Positions 41,310 through 53,600 of a DNA stretch of 64,000 bases are shown piece after piece. The stretch's first letter is position 1, and every line of letters begins with the position of its first letter. Origin of the DNA: Microglena sp. YARC (lineage: Eukaryota > Chlorophyta > Chlorophyceae > Chlamydomonadales > Chlamydomonadaceae); assembly GCA_022414725.1 (NCBI GenBank), contig JAJSRW010001311.1, forward strand, positions 1-64,000, in the 5' to 3' direction. The notes under the pieces were generated by a model. The model was not told the DNA's origin. It worked only from the letters and a program-made list of their open reading frames with translations, and ran no database searches. The position numbers and the translations under genes were made by a program.

Positions 41310-41456
41310 CTATGCCCACTCCACTTCGGATACATCATCAAAGCTATCGTAGGGATCCTGCTGGCGCTGTGGAGGTGGGTTATCAGCAGGGGGCTGCTGG
41401 CTACCGCCCTGGTTGCCGGCAGGCTTTGCAGCTGGGTTGCGCCCTCCCATGGTGTC
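41310..41456 (-). CDS. Gene 2 exon K (last exon)
   Basis: 48 codons plus TAG. Acceptor TTTTGCAG|GACACCATGG. Encodes a Gln/Pro/Asn-rich stretch and the acidic tail [12 protein letters not shown]. Enters in phase 0, matching exon J. Confidence 0.82.
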   Translation of the reverse strand, partial: DTMGGRNPAAKPAGNQGGSQQPPADNPPPQRQQDPYDSFDDVSEVEWA

Positions 41457-44400
41457 CTGCAAAACAGTGTTTGAAAGAAACAAACTCATTTCAAACACAC
41501 ATTACTAACACACACACACACCGGGCTGCTGGCTACCACCCTGGTCGCTGCAGGCCGTGCAACTGGGGTTGCACCCTCCATGGTGTCCTGAGAAAATATG
41601 TTAAAAAGAAAAAAACTCATTACAACGGCTCATTACAAAACATGTGCCGCTACCAAAAATATTCGTGGGCTGTTTGTAGGAGGCAAAGAAGCAATCAACC
41701 AGGGAATTTAAATTTATATTTAAAATCTAATATATTCTAATTTTCAAAAATTTATTTAAAATACATTTAAATTTAAAATTTAAATTCTAACTATTAAATA
41801 TTCATTGAAATTGAAGTTAAATTGAACTTTGAAGTTATTGAACTCAACTTTTAAGACATTCAATTCAATCAAAGAAGCAATAAACCAGGGAAATCAACTT
41901 ATACAAGTTCTATGCAGCGTCGCAAGCGATAGTCCGGTCGGGCAGACGGATAGTCGGTCGGCGGTCGTCGGACGGACACATGGGTAATCCTGGGGGCTCC
42001 CGCCCCCTTGAAGAGGGGGCTCCGCGTAAAATAGTGAATTCAAGCAAAGAAGCAATAAAGCAGGGAATTCAACTTATAAACCTGTAAATTCAAGCAAAGA
42101 AGCAATAAAGCAAGGAATTCAACTTATGAAACAGTGAATTCAAGCAAAGAAGCAATAAAGCAAGGAATTCAACTTATAAACCTGTAAATTCAAGCAAAGA
42201 AGCAATAAAGCAAGATTTCAACTTATAAAACAGTGAATTCAAGCAAAGAAGCAAAAAGAGGGAATTCAACTTAAAAACCTGTAAATTCAAGCAAAGAAGC
42301 AATAAAGCAAGGAATTCAACTTATAAACCTGTAAATTCAAGCAAAGAAGCAATAAAGCAAGGATTTCAACTTATAAAACAGTGAATTCAAGCAAAGAAGC
42401 AATAAAGGAGGGAATTCAACTTATAAACCTGTGAATTCAAGCAAAGAAGCAATAAAGCAAGGAATTCAACTTATAAACCTGTAAATTCAAGCAAAGAAGC
42501 AATAAAGCAAGAATTTCAACTTATAAAACAGTGAATTCAAGCAAAGAAGCAATAAAGCAGGGAATTCAACTTATAAAACAGTGAATTCAAGCAAAGAAGC
42601 AATAAAGCAGGGAATTCAACTTATAAACCTGTAAATTCAAGCAAAGAAGCAATAAAGCAAGGAATTCAACTTATAAAACAGTGAATTCAAGCAAAGAAGC
42701 AATAAAGCAGGGAATTCAACTTATAAACCTGTGAATTCAAGCAAAGAAGCAATAAAGCAAGGAATTCAACTTATTAACCTGTAAATTCAAGCAAAGAAGC
42801 AATAAAGCAAGGATTTCAACTTATAAAACAGTGAATTCAAGCAAAGAAGCAATAAAGCAGGGAATTCAACTTATAAAACAGTGAATTCAAGCAAAGAAGC
42901 AATAAAGCAAGGAATTCAACTTATTCAAAACAGTGAATTCAAGCAAAGAAAAGCAATAAAGCAAGGAATTCAACTTATAAAACAGTGAATTCAAGCAAAG
43001 AAGCAATAAAGCAAGGAATTCAACTTATAAAACAGTGAATTCAAGCAAAGAAGCAATAAAGCAGGGAATTCAACTTATAAAACAGTGAATTCAAGCAAAG
43101 AAGCAATAAAGCAGGGAATTCAACTTATAAAACAGTGAATTCAAGCAAAGAAGCAATAAAGCAGGGAATTCAACTTATACAACAGTGAATTTAAGCAAAG
43201 AAGCAATAAAGCACAGAATTCAACTTATGAAACAGTGAATTCAAGCAAAGAAGCAATACAACAGGGAATTCAACTTATAAAACAGTGAATTCAAGCAAAA
43301 AAGCAATACAGCAGGGAATTTAGCTTATAAAACAGTGAATTCAAGCAAAGAAGCAATAAAGCAGGGAATTCAACTTATAAAACAGTGAATTCAAGCAAAA
43401 AAGCAATAAAGCACAGAATTCATCTTATAAAACAGTGAATTCATAGCAAAGAAGCAATAAAGCAGGGATTTCAAGCATAATGTACACATGTATAGGGAAC
43501 GGCAAATCATATGATGTTGACCAAAGACGAGTATGATATCATATGATATCATACAAAAATCATATGATTTAATATCATATGATATGATGCCCCAGGCCAA
43601 AGTTCCTTAGTCAGACAGCCGGCATCATATGATATCATATGATGTCATATGATGACATGATATCATATGATATCATATTGCCGACCCCTACACATGTATG
43701 TTGCATGTAATACTTCTAGCCATGTATGATGTATGTAATACTTCTAGCCATTCTGTACTTTTAGCCATTCATGTACTTCTAGCCATTCATGCACTTCTAG
43801 CCGTTCATGTACTTCTAGCCATGTATGATGTATGTAATACTTCTAGCCATTCTGTACTTCTAGCCATTCATGTACTTCTAGCCATTCTGTACTTCTAGCC
43901 ATGTATGATGTATGTAATACTTCTAGCCATTCTGTACTTTTAGCCATTCATGTACTTCTAGCCATTCATGCACTTCTAGCCATTCATGTACTTCTAGCCA
44001 TGTATGATGTATGTAATACTTCTAGCCATTCTGTACTTCTAGCCATTCATGTACTTCTAGCCATTCTGTACTTCTAGCCATGTATGATGTATGTAATACT
44101 TCTAGCCATTCTGTACTTTCTTCAGCCATGTCATGCACTTCATAGCCATTCATGTACTTCTAGCCATGTATGATGTATGTAATACTTCTAGCCATTCTGT
44201 ACTTCTAGCCATTCATGTACTTCTAGCCATTCTGTACTTCTAGCCATGTATGATGTATGTAATACTTCTAGCCATTCTGTACTTTTAGCCATTCATGTAC
44301 TTCTAGCCATTCATGCACTTCTAGCCATTCATGTACTTCTAGCCATGTATGATGTATGTAATACTTCTAGCCATTCTGTACTTCTAGCCATTCATGTACT

Positions 44401-47400
44401 TCTAGCCATTCATGTACTTCTAGCCATGTATGATGTATGTAATACTTCTAGCCATTCTGTACTTCTAGCCATTTCATGTACTTCTAGCCATTCATGTAAC
44501 TTTAGCTGTATGATGTATGTAAACTTTCTAGCCATTCAGAGGATGATTGGGATTTATTTCTCGTAGTTCATGGTTTGCACCTCCACTGTTGCCAGAATTC
44601 CTGATTCTCAGGCCAGAATGTCAGAATTCTCAGTCCACATTCTCATATTCGAGGTACAAACTACAAAGAGTTTCGGAAACCCAAAATAAGTTCCTCACAA
44701 CCTACCTCCAGATCTTCATTACCACCAAATGACTGGATTGTCTCCGACCATTTGCCCGTGTTGGACAGGTTGCTTGGGGCCGGCTGAGCGCCAGGGCCTG
44801 ACACAGAGCCCACGCGACGCACCGTGGAGCTGGGACTACCCCAGGCACCTGCAAGTGTGATAGAGTAAATGGTTTGTTGGAGTGTTGGTGTTGGTGGTGG
44901 AGGTGGTGGTGGAGGTCGATAGCCAGAATAATGGATAGAAAACAAAGAGACCATGTGTCACACATGTGTCGCATTGTGGAGCTGGGACTACCCCAGGCAC
45001 CTGCAAGTGTGATTTAGTAAATGTGTTGGTGTTGGTGGTGGAGGTGGTGGTTGAGGTAGATAGCCAGAATAATGGATAGAAACAGCAAGGGATGCACACA
45101 TGTGTCGCATTGTGGAGCTGGGACTACCCCAGGCACCTGCAAGTGTGATTTAGTAAATGTGTTGGTGTTGGTGGTGGAGGTGGTGGTTGAGGTAGATAGC
45201 CAGAATAATGGATAGAAACAGCAAGAGATGCACACATGTGTCGCATTGTGGAGCTGGGACTACCCCAGGCACCTGCAAGTGTGATTGAGTAAATGTGTTG
45301 GTGTTGGTGGTGGAGGTGGTGGTTGAGGTAGATAGCCAGAATAATGGATAGAAACAGCAAGAGATGCACACATGTGTCGCATTGTGGAGCTGGGACTACC
45401 CAGGCACCTAATGCAAGTGTGATTGAGTAAATGTGGAGGTAGTTGGTGGCAGTGTGGTGGTAGTGGTGGTGGAGGTAGAAAGCAAGAAGAGTGGATAGAA
45501 ATAGCAAGAGATGCGCACATGCATCGCACTGTGGAGCTGGGACTACCCTAGGCACCTGAAGGGGTAGATGATGATGAAGGGGTATGACAACAATGATAAC
45601 CTAATCCTCATCTCTGTTGGTCCTAGCTACACCAGCCCCCCCCCCGCCCCCCCCCCCGCCGCAGCTCACGACACACACAGCCCACCTTAGTTCACTGCAG
45701 CTGGTCAACGCTACCGAGACCTACCCCCCCCCCCCCCCCCCCCCCCCCCTCTCTAGCCCTCAGCCCACCTTAGTACACTGCAGCTGTGCAACGCTACCCG
45801 AGACGCCCCCCCCTAGCCCTCTGCCCACCTTGTTCCGTGCAGCTGGTCAACGCTACTAGACCTTAACCCCCCCCCCCCCCCCGCTCACACCACACAGCCC
45901 ACCTTAGTTCACTGCAGCTGGTCAACGCTGCCAGATAACCTACCTCCCCCCCACCCACGCCGCCCCCCCCCCTCTAGCCCTCAGCCCACCTTAGTACACT
46001 GCAGCTGTGCAACGCTACCAGACCTACCCGCACCCACCCAACCACGCCAACCCTCTCGTAGCCCTCAGCCCACCTTTAGTACAACCTGCAGCTGTTGCAA
46101 CGCTACAACCCCCCCCCCCCCTAGCCCTCTGCCCACGTTTTTCCGTGCAGCTGGTCAACGTGCTACCAAGAACCCCCCCGCCCCCCCCCCGCCACACACC
46201 ACAGCCCACCTTAGTTCACTGCAGCTGGTCAACGCTGCCAGACCTACCCTCCCCCCCCGCCCCCCTCTCTAAACAAGCCCTCAGCCCACCTTAGTACAAG
46301 GCTGCAGCTGTGCAACGCTAACCAGAGCCCCCCCCCCGCCCCCCCCCCCCCCCCCCCCTAGCCCTCTGCCACCACTTTGTTCCGTGCAGCTGGTCAACGC
46401 TAACAGACCTACCCCCCCCCCGCCCCCCCCTCCCCACACCACACACACACCCCTCCTCAGCCTCTGCCCACCTTTGTGCCCTGCGAGCTTGGCCTAATCT
46501 ACCAGAACTACCACAAGCCCCCCCCCCCCCCCCCCCCTCCAGCCCTCTGCCACTTTGTTCCCTGCATGTGGGCAACGCTACCAGACTTACCCCCCCCCCC
46601 CCCCCCCCCCCCCCCCTTGCTCCTCCCATCCTCCCTAGCCCTCAGCCCACCTTTGTGCGCTGCAGCTTGGCCCGCATTAGAGGACATGCTTGCGTTGAAG
46701 CTATGGATAGATCCCTCCCGATTGTGGATTCAGTTCTGCCCATCACCTTCAGACTGCAGGTACAAACATGCAAATCGTGTCTGTTTCTGCGTGTGTTTGT
46801 CTGTGTATGTTCGTGTGTTTGTGTGTGTGTTTGTGTGCGTATGTGTGTGTGTGTGTGGGGGGGGTAGCAAATAAAAGCTTCTTTCTGGTCAGTGAGTACT
46901 AGGGATCCCAGTAGAAAAAAAAGAAAAGGTAATGATAACGCCTGGTGGGGCGTGGTGTTACGGGAACCCACGGGAGGTGGCCTTAGCTATGGTGAAGCGC
47001 CAAGTCCCCACCTACCGTTACTTTGATCCCAAATAGTTAAAAAGGCAATGATAACGCCTGGTGGGGCGTGGTGTTAAGGGAACCCGTCGTACACGGGTAG
47101 GGAGCGGTCTTCTACCTCAACTGGGTAAGCTACCATCGCGGTTGACAACGACCTGCAGCGCTTAGAGCGACCGTAGGGGGAATCGAACCCCCGACTCTTC
47201 ATCCTCAGAGTGATTTGGTCTACCACTAGACCAATGTATATCACTGCAAGGGGCTATTTAGGTAGAAATGTTCGAAAAGAAGAATCAACCGTGGGTAGAC
47301 TCTGACCCTATGACTCTGACCCTATGACTCTGACCCTATGACTCTGACTCAGTTCTGTCCAGCAACTTCAGCTCTGCAGGTGCAAACATACAAATTGTGT

Positions 47401-47481
47401 GTGTGGTGGTGGTGGTGGTGTGGTGTGTGTGTGTGGTGGTGGTGGGGTGGGGTGTGTGTGGTGTATGTGTGTGTGGGGTGT

Positions 47482-47512
<31 letters not shown>

Positions 47513-47643
47513 GGGGGGGGGGGGTAACAAATAAAAGCTGATTCAGTTCTCTACGACCTTCAGCACTGCAGGAGCAAACATAACAAATTGTGCGTGTGTG
47601 TGGTGGTGTGGTGGTGTGTGTGTGGTGGTGGTGTGGTGGTGTG

Positions 47644-47674
<31 letters not shown>

Positions 47675-50600
47675 GGGGGAGGGTTTAACAAATGTATGTA
47701 TGTATGTATGTATGTATGTACGTATGTATGTACGTATGTATGTACGTTTATGTATGTACGTATGTATGTATGTATGTATGTATGTATGTATGTATGTACT
47801 AGTCGGTAGCCCGTGTGGCCGGTGGCCACACCCCACCCAGGCCATGGGTCCTAGTCTGGTCTGGGTTACCTAACGGGTAACGCCTTGTATGCCTGCAGCT
47901 TGGCCTAATCTACAGAACTAGCCACAGCCCCCCCCCGCCGCCCCCCTCCCAGCCCTCTGCCACCTTTGTTCCCTGCATGTGGGCAACGCTACCTGAGACT
48001 TACCCCCCCCCCCCCCCCCCCCTTCCTTGCTCCTCCCATCCTCCCTAGCCCTCAGCCGCACCTTTGTGCGCTGCAGCTTGGCCCGCATTAGAGGACATGC
48101 TTGCGTTGAAGCTATGGATAGATCCCTCCGATTGTGATTCAGTTCTGCCCATCACCTTCAGCACTGCAGGTACAAACATGCAAATCGTGTCTGTTTCTGC
48201 GTGTGTTTGTCTGTGTATGTTCGTGTGTTTGTGTGTGTGTTTGTGTGCGTATGTGTGTGTGTGTGTGGGGGGGGTAGCAAATAAAAGCTTCTTTCTGGTC
48301 AGTGAGTACTAGGGATCCCAGTAGAAAAAAAAGAAAAGGTAATGATAACGCCTGGTGGGGCGTGGTGTTACGGGAACCCACGGGAGGTGGCCTTAGCTAT
48401 GGTGAAGCGCCAAGTCCCCACCTACCGTTACTTTGATCCCAAATAGTTAAAAAGGCAATGATAACGCCTGGTGGGGCGTGGTGTTAAGGGAACCCGTCGT
48501 ACACGGGTAGGTGGAGCGGTCTTCTACCTCAACTGGGTAACTACCATCGCGGTTGACAACGACCCTGCAGCGCTTTAGAGCGACCGTAGGGGGAATCGAA
48601 CCCCCGACTCTTCATCCTCAGAGTGATTTGGTCTACCACTAGACCAATGTATATCACTGCAAGGGGCTATTTAGGTAGAAATGTTCGAAAAGAAGAATCA
48701 ACCGTGGGTAGACTCTGACCCTATGACTCTGACCTGACTATGACTCTGACCTATGATCTGACTCAGTTCTGTCCCAGCAACTTCAGCTCTGCAGGTGCAA
48801 ACATACAAATTGTGTGTGTGGTGGTGGTGGTGGTGTGGTGTGTGTGTGTGGTGGTGGTGGGTGGGGTGTGTGTGGTGTATGTGTGTGTGGGGTGTGTGTG
48901 TGGTGTGTGTGGGGGGGGGGGGGGGGGGTAACAAAATAAAAGCTGATTCAGTTCTCTACGACCTTCAGCACTGCAGGAGCAAACATAACAAATTGTGCGT
49001 GTGTGTGGTGGTGTGGTGGTGTGTGTGTGGTGGTGGTGTGGTGGTGTGTGTGGTGTGTGTGTGTGTGTGTGGTGTGTGTGGGGGGGGAGGGTTTAACAAA
49101 TGTATGTATGTATGTATGTATGTATGTACGTATGTATGTACGTATGTATGTACGTAAGTATGTACGTATGTATGTATGTACGTATGTATGTATGTATGTA
49201 TGTATGTATGTATGTATGTACTAGTACGGTAGCCCGTGTGGCCGGTGGCCACACCCCACCCAGGCCATGGGTCCTAGTCTGGTCTGGGTTACCTAACGGG
49301 TAACGCCCTTGTATGCCCCCCCCCCCCCCCCCCCCCCCCCCCTTACAAGTCAAGAAATCAGCCATTCTCAGCCTTGCTCGACGCTCTCTGCCTCTCCCCC
49401 CAAACCCACACCCACCCACACACTTCTTCTCCCTACCTATTCCCTTCTGCTTCAGGTGTGGCCTCCCACCCTGTCACACACATACAATCCCCCCCTCCCC
49501 CATCCTGACCTCTCCCCACCCCTCACCCACCCCATCCACACGCACTCTCTTTCTCCCACCTTACCCCCCCACCCTCCCTTCCCCCAACACCAACACGCAC
49601 ACACAATCTTCTTCTCCCTACCATGGCACCGCTTCACTTCACCCTGTGGGATTCAATCGTGCAGAAAGAGGGACCCGCTGTGCTTCGAACCTACCAACAT
49701 TGCAAACGCTCAGATTCTGATCGCCCCGAGAACACCGGACCGGTGCAATTGCATGGCTACAAACCTGCAGCTTCGTCTTCTCGTACAGTGCCCCAGTTGA
49801 GACTCAGTCAACTCAGAACAGCAAAAATCGCAGCAACGTACTTCATATTCTATACAACGAAAAGAAGTTTCAAAGATGGGATGGGCGTGGCAAGCGAGAG
49901 AGTGTCCAGGGGGACGGAATGGCCATGGCGATCTGAACAAAGGTAATTAATCGCAACTGGATGCCAATCACTACGAATGTGATGCGATGGCATGGCAAAA
50001 TTGCGCATGCGTGAGATGAATGGTGGCACCGCTCGCAGACGGAGAAAAAGAGCATCAAGATATGAAGGTCTGGCTTGATTATGATCCTGGCATAACTCCT
50101 CAGGCTGGGCAGCATAATCTTCGCGCCTAGATTGGTTAGCAGCTTCGTGTTCCTCCTCAGGCACGGTAGCTCGTTCCTGACTCCTTGCGAGATTACCAGC
50201 ATGACGTAGCTCCTCGGATTGGGCAGCGCAGGCATCATGTCGACGCTTGTTGGCTATTTCCCTGTCTTCCTTGCTCTGGCAAGCTCGTTTTGAGCGCTGG
50301 CTGGCGGAGTTGCGGGCCCTCCTGTCCATTAGGACCGTTGCCATGCATCATGGTCGCATTATCGGTGAAGAACTGAAAGCTATTATTCCGAGCGCCATGC
50401 CAAGCAATATGAGGGTCGGCTGGTGACCTCCGAGGAGAGGATCTTCTGATTCTAAATGTCTTGCCGTCATAGTATCGGAGGCAGTTGTGCACATGCTAAA
50501 AGCGCGTGCGCTTAGCTTAGCGAATCTGCAGTTTTCGTATTTGAAAATTCCGCTAGGCGGGGAGTTGCTAGTTGGGTGAACGAAAAGTCGGTTGCAAGTT

Positions 50601-53600
50601 GGTTACACTTTGCACGCCCATGGCACGTGGGCACGCGATGATGACACCACCACGACCACCGCGACCACGACCATGATTTCTTTATATATAAAGATGTTGT
50701 TACAGTCCAGGGGTAGGCCAAATAAGTTCAAGGGAATTTCTACAACACAACCGACCTTGAGCTGGTGCAGCGGATTGGATGTTGTCAGCCCCCCCCCCCC
50801 CTCCTGTATGTATGTATGTATGTTGTTACAGTCCAGGGGAAGGCCAAATAGGATCAAGGGACTTTCTACAACACAACCTACCTTGAGCTGGTGCAGCGGA
50901 TTGGATGGTGTCAGTCCATCCCCCCTTGTATTAGGCAGCTGACCAGAGGGCAGCTGAGATGAAATGGGATCCTCCCACATGCTTTGACTATATATATATA
51001 TATATATATATACATAACAGTATCCCTGATTTGACTAGATCAGTATTTATGTGACAGATCATGCATTCTACAACACAACCTACCTTGAGCTGGTGCAGCG
51101 GATTGGATGTTATCAGTCCACCCCCCCCCTGTATTAGGCAGCTGAGATGAAATTGGATCCTCCCACATGCCGCTACTCTCGGCGCCCTGTAGCTGTTGGG
51201 AAGCTGGTGTGAAGGCATTGATAGAGTCGGCCCACCCACTGGCGTCTGCCAACGCAGCATCAGCGGCGTGTTGGTTCTGGTCCGTGGATGCGCGCGATAG
51301 GCGTGAGGTGCGATTGATCGACTTGCCCAGCGACTGGCCTGCAGGGTTCAGGGTGTGTGGTGCAAGGTGTGTGGTCAAGGTTGTAGGGGTAGATCTGCTA
51401 CCAACACACAGTCTTGAGGGGCAGTTGATAGACTTGCCCAGCGACTGGCCTGCGGGGCAGAGTGTGTGTTGTGTGGTGTAAGGTCAAGGTTGTAGGGTGA
51501 ATCTGCTACCAACACACAGTCTTGAGGGGCAGTTGATAGACTTGCCCAGCGACTAGCCTGCAGGGCAGAGTGTGTGTTGTGTGGTGTAAGGTCAAGGTTG
51601 TAGGGTGGATCTGCTACCAACACACAGTCTTGAGGGGCAGTTGATAGACTTGCCCAGCGACTGGCCTGCAGGGCAGAGTGTGTGGTGCAAGGTGTGTGGT
51701 CAAGGTTGTAGGGTGGATCTGCTACCAACACACAGGCCTGAGGGGCAGTTGATAGACTTGCCGTGCAACTGGCCTGTGGGGTTGAGGGTGTGGTCAAGGT
51801 TTAGGGTAAAACTGCCACCAAAGGACAGGCATGAGGCACGGGGTAGGGGTTGTGGAAGGGGTGTTGGTTCAGGTCTGTGGATGCGAGTGATAGTGTAAGG
51901 TGTATAGTCAAGGTTGTAGGATGGATCTGCTACCAACACACAGGCTTGAGGGGCAGTTGAAAAACAAGCCCAGCGACTTGCCTGCGGGGTTCAGGGTGTG
52001 GTGTATGGTGTACGGTCAAGGTTGTAGGGTGGATCTGCTACCAACACACTGGCTTGAGGGGCAGTTGATAGACTATAGCGACTAGCCTGTGGGGTTGAGG
52101 GTGTGGTCAAGGTTTTCGGGTAAATCTGCCACCAATGGACAGGCATGAGGTAAGGTTAAGGGGTTGTGGAAGGGGTGTTGGTTCAGGTCTGTGGATGCGA
52201 GTGATAGTGTAAGGTGTATGGTCAAGGTTGTAGGATGGATCTGCTACCAACACACAGGCTCGAGGGGCAGTTGAAAAAATTGCCCAGCGACTAGCCTGCG
52301 GGGCAGAGTGTATGGTTTGTGGTGTACGGTGTATGGTCCATGCTGACTCATTTGCTGCTGCTGCTGCTGCTACTACTGCTTCTACTAGTACTGCATGCCG
52401 CCCCCCTGGTACTCGTTACCCCCCCCCCCACCACACCACCACCACCACACACACTCCACCGCTCCTCCTCTCCCCCACACCAACACCAGTGCCGCAACTA
52501 CTGTGCTGCAGCTGCATCATAAGCACAGGTTGGCCCATTTGCTGCTGCTGCTAAGGCATGCCCTTTCCTCATTCTCCCCCTCCCAACAACCCTATGCCCC
52601 CCACCCCCCCTCCACCGCTCCTCTCTCCCCCACACCAACACCAGTGCCGCCACTACTACGCTGCAGCTGCATCATAAGCACAGGTTGGCCCATTTGCTGC
52701 TGCTGCTAAGGCATGCCCTTTCCTCCTTCTCCCCCTCCCAACGACCCTATGCCTCCCCAGTGTTTTTATTTCAGATTTCTGTAGTCCAGGTTGAGTAGCT
52801 ACTTGGACTACTCAAACCTAATTTCAGGATAGTTGCGTAGCCATGGCATAACGGAGCGCAAAGCGCGGAGCCTGGGGGCGTCGGGGGGCAGTGTGTCCCG
52901 ATATCGGGGGGTCAGGGGTGTGTAGCATACGACAGAGTGGCGACGCAATGGCGAAGCGTCGTCGAAAAAAGAAACACTGCCCCCCCCCACCCCTTTGACC
53001 CCCTGACCCACCAAGGTTAGGCACCCCCAAACCCCCTCCACTGATGGCGCCGCCGCCGCCACCACTGTGCTGCATCTGCATCACGCGCACTGGTTGGCCC
53101 ATTTGCCGCAGCTGCTGCTGCAAGCCCTTTTCCCCTTCTCCCCTCCCAACGACCCTATGCCCCCCCCCCCCCCCCCCCTCCTCCTCCTCCTCCTCCCACC
53201 CCCCTGACCCACCAAGGTTAGACACCCCCACGCCCCCTCCACTGATGGCCCTGTCCGCGCCGCCGCCACCACCACTGTGCTGCATCTGCATCACGCGCAC
53301 AGGTTGGCCCATTTGCTGCTGCTGCTGCCTCTCCATGACATCATCGGTATCATCGATTCCCTCATCATATGTGTCGTCTTCGGGAGTCGGATACTCGTCG
53401 TCCACGTTGTCTTGCTCATCGAGTCCCCCACCACTATCGTCCTCATCGTCATCGTTGCCGTAGTCTCGCACCACCGGAGGCCGTGATTGTAAGGAGGAGT
53501 TGAGGTCAGCTGGGACAATAAGGCCTGTGGGTAGGAGTGAGTGTGTGGTGGTGTGTGTGCGTGTTCAGTGGTGGTGCGTGAGGTGTGTGTGTGAGGGTGG

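Larger units (their letters stand above)
46470..49310. repeat. Tandem segmental duplication of ~1.4 kb
   Basis: 46470-47885 is repeated at 47890-49315 in the same order: exon I or I', GT/G tract, SINE, CTCTGACCCTATGA microrepeat, two further exon-I 5'-edge pieces and the (GTAT)n tract. The two copies differ mostly by single-base indels in homopolymers. Confidence 0.92.

Noticed and set aside
46651..46753. Exon I taken at this copy
   Set aside because: The 103-bp length gives either an early stop or phases that disagree with exons G and J.
47160..47245. Functional tRNA gene on the minus strand
   Set aside because: The A and B boxes and T arm are present but the anticodon loop has the wrong size, the spacing to the D arm is too long and there is no acceptor stem. 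Its attached body recurs with it, so it is a SINE.
49623..49946. 107-aa plus-strand frame
   Set aside because: No similarity recognised, and it overlaps the better minus-strand frame of a probable transposon fragment.
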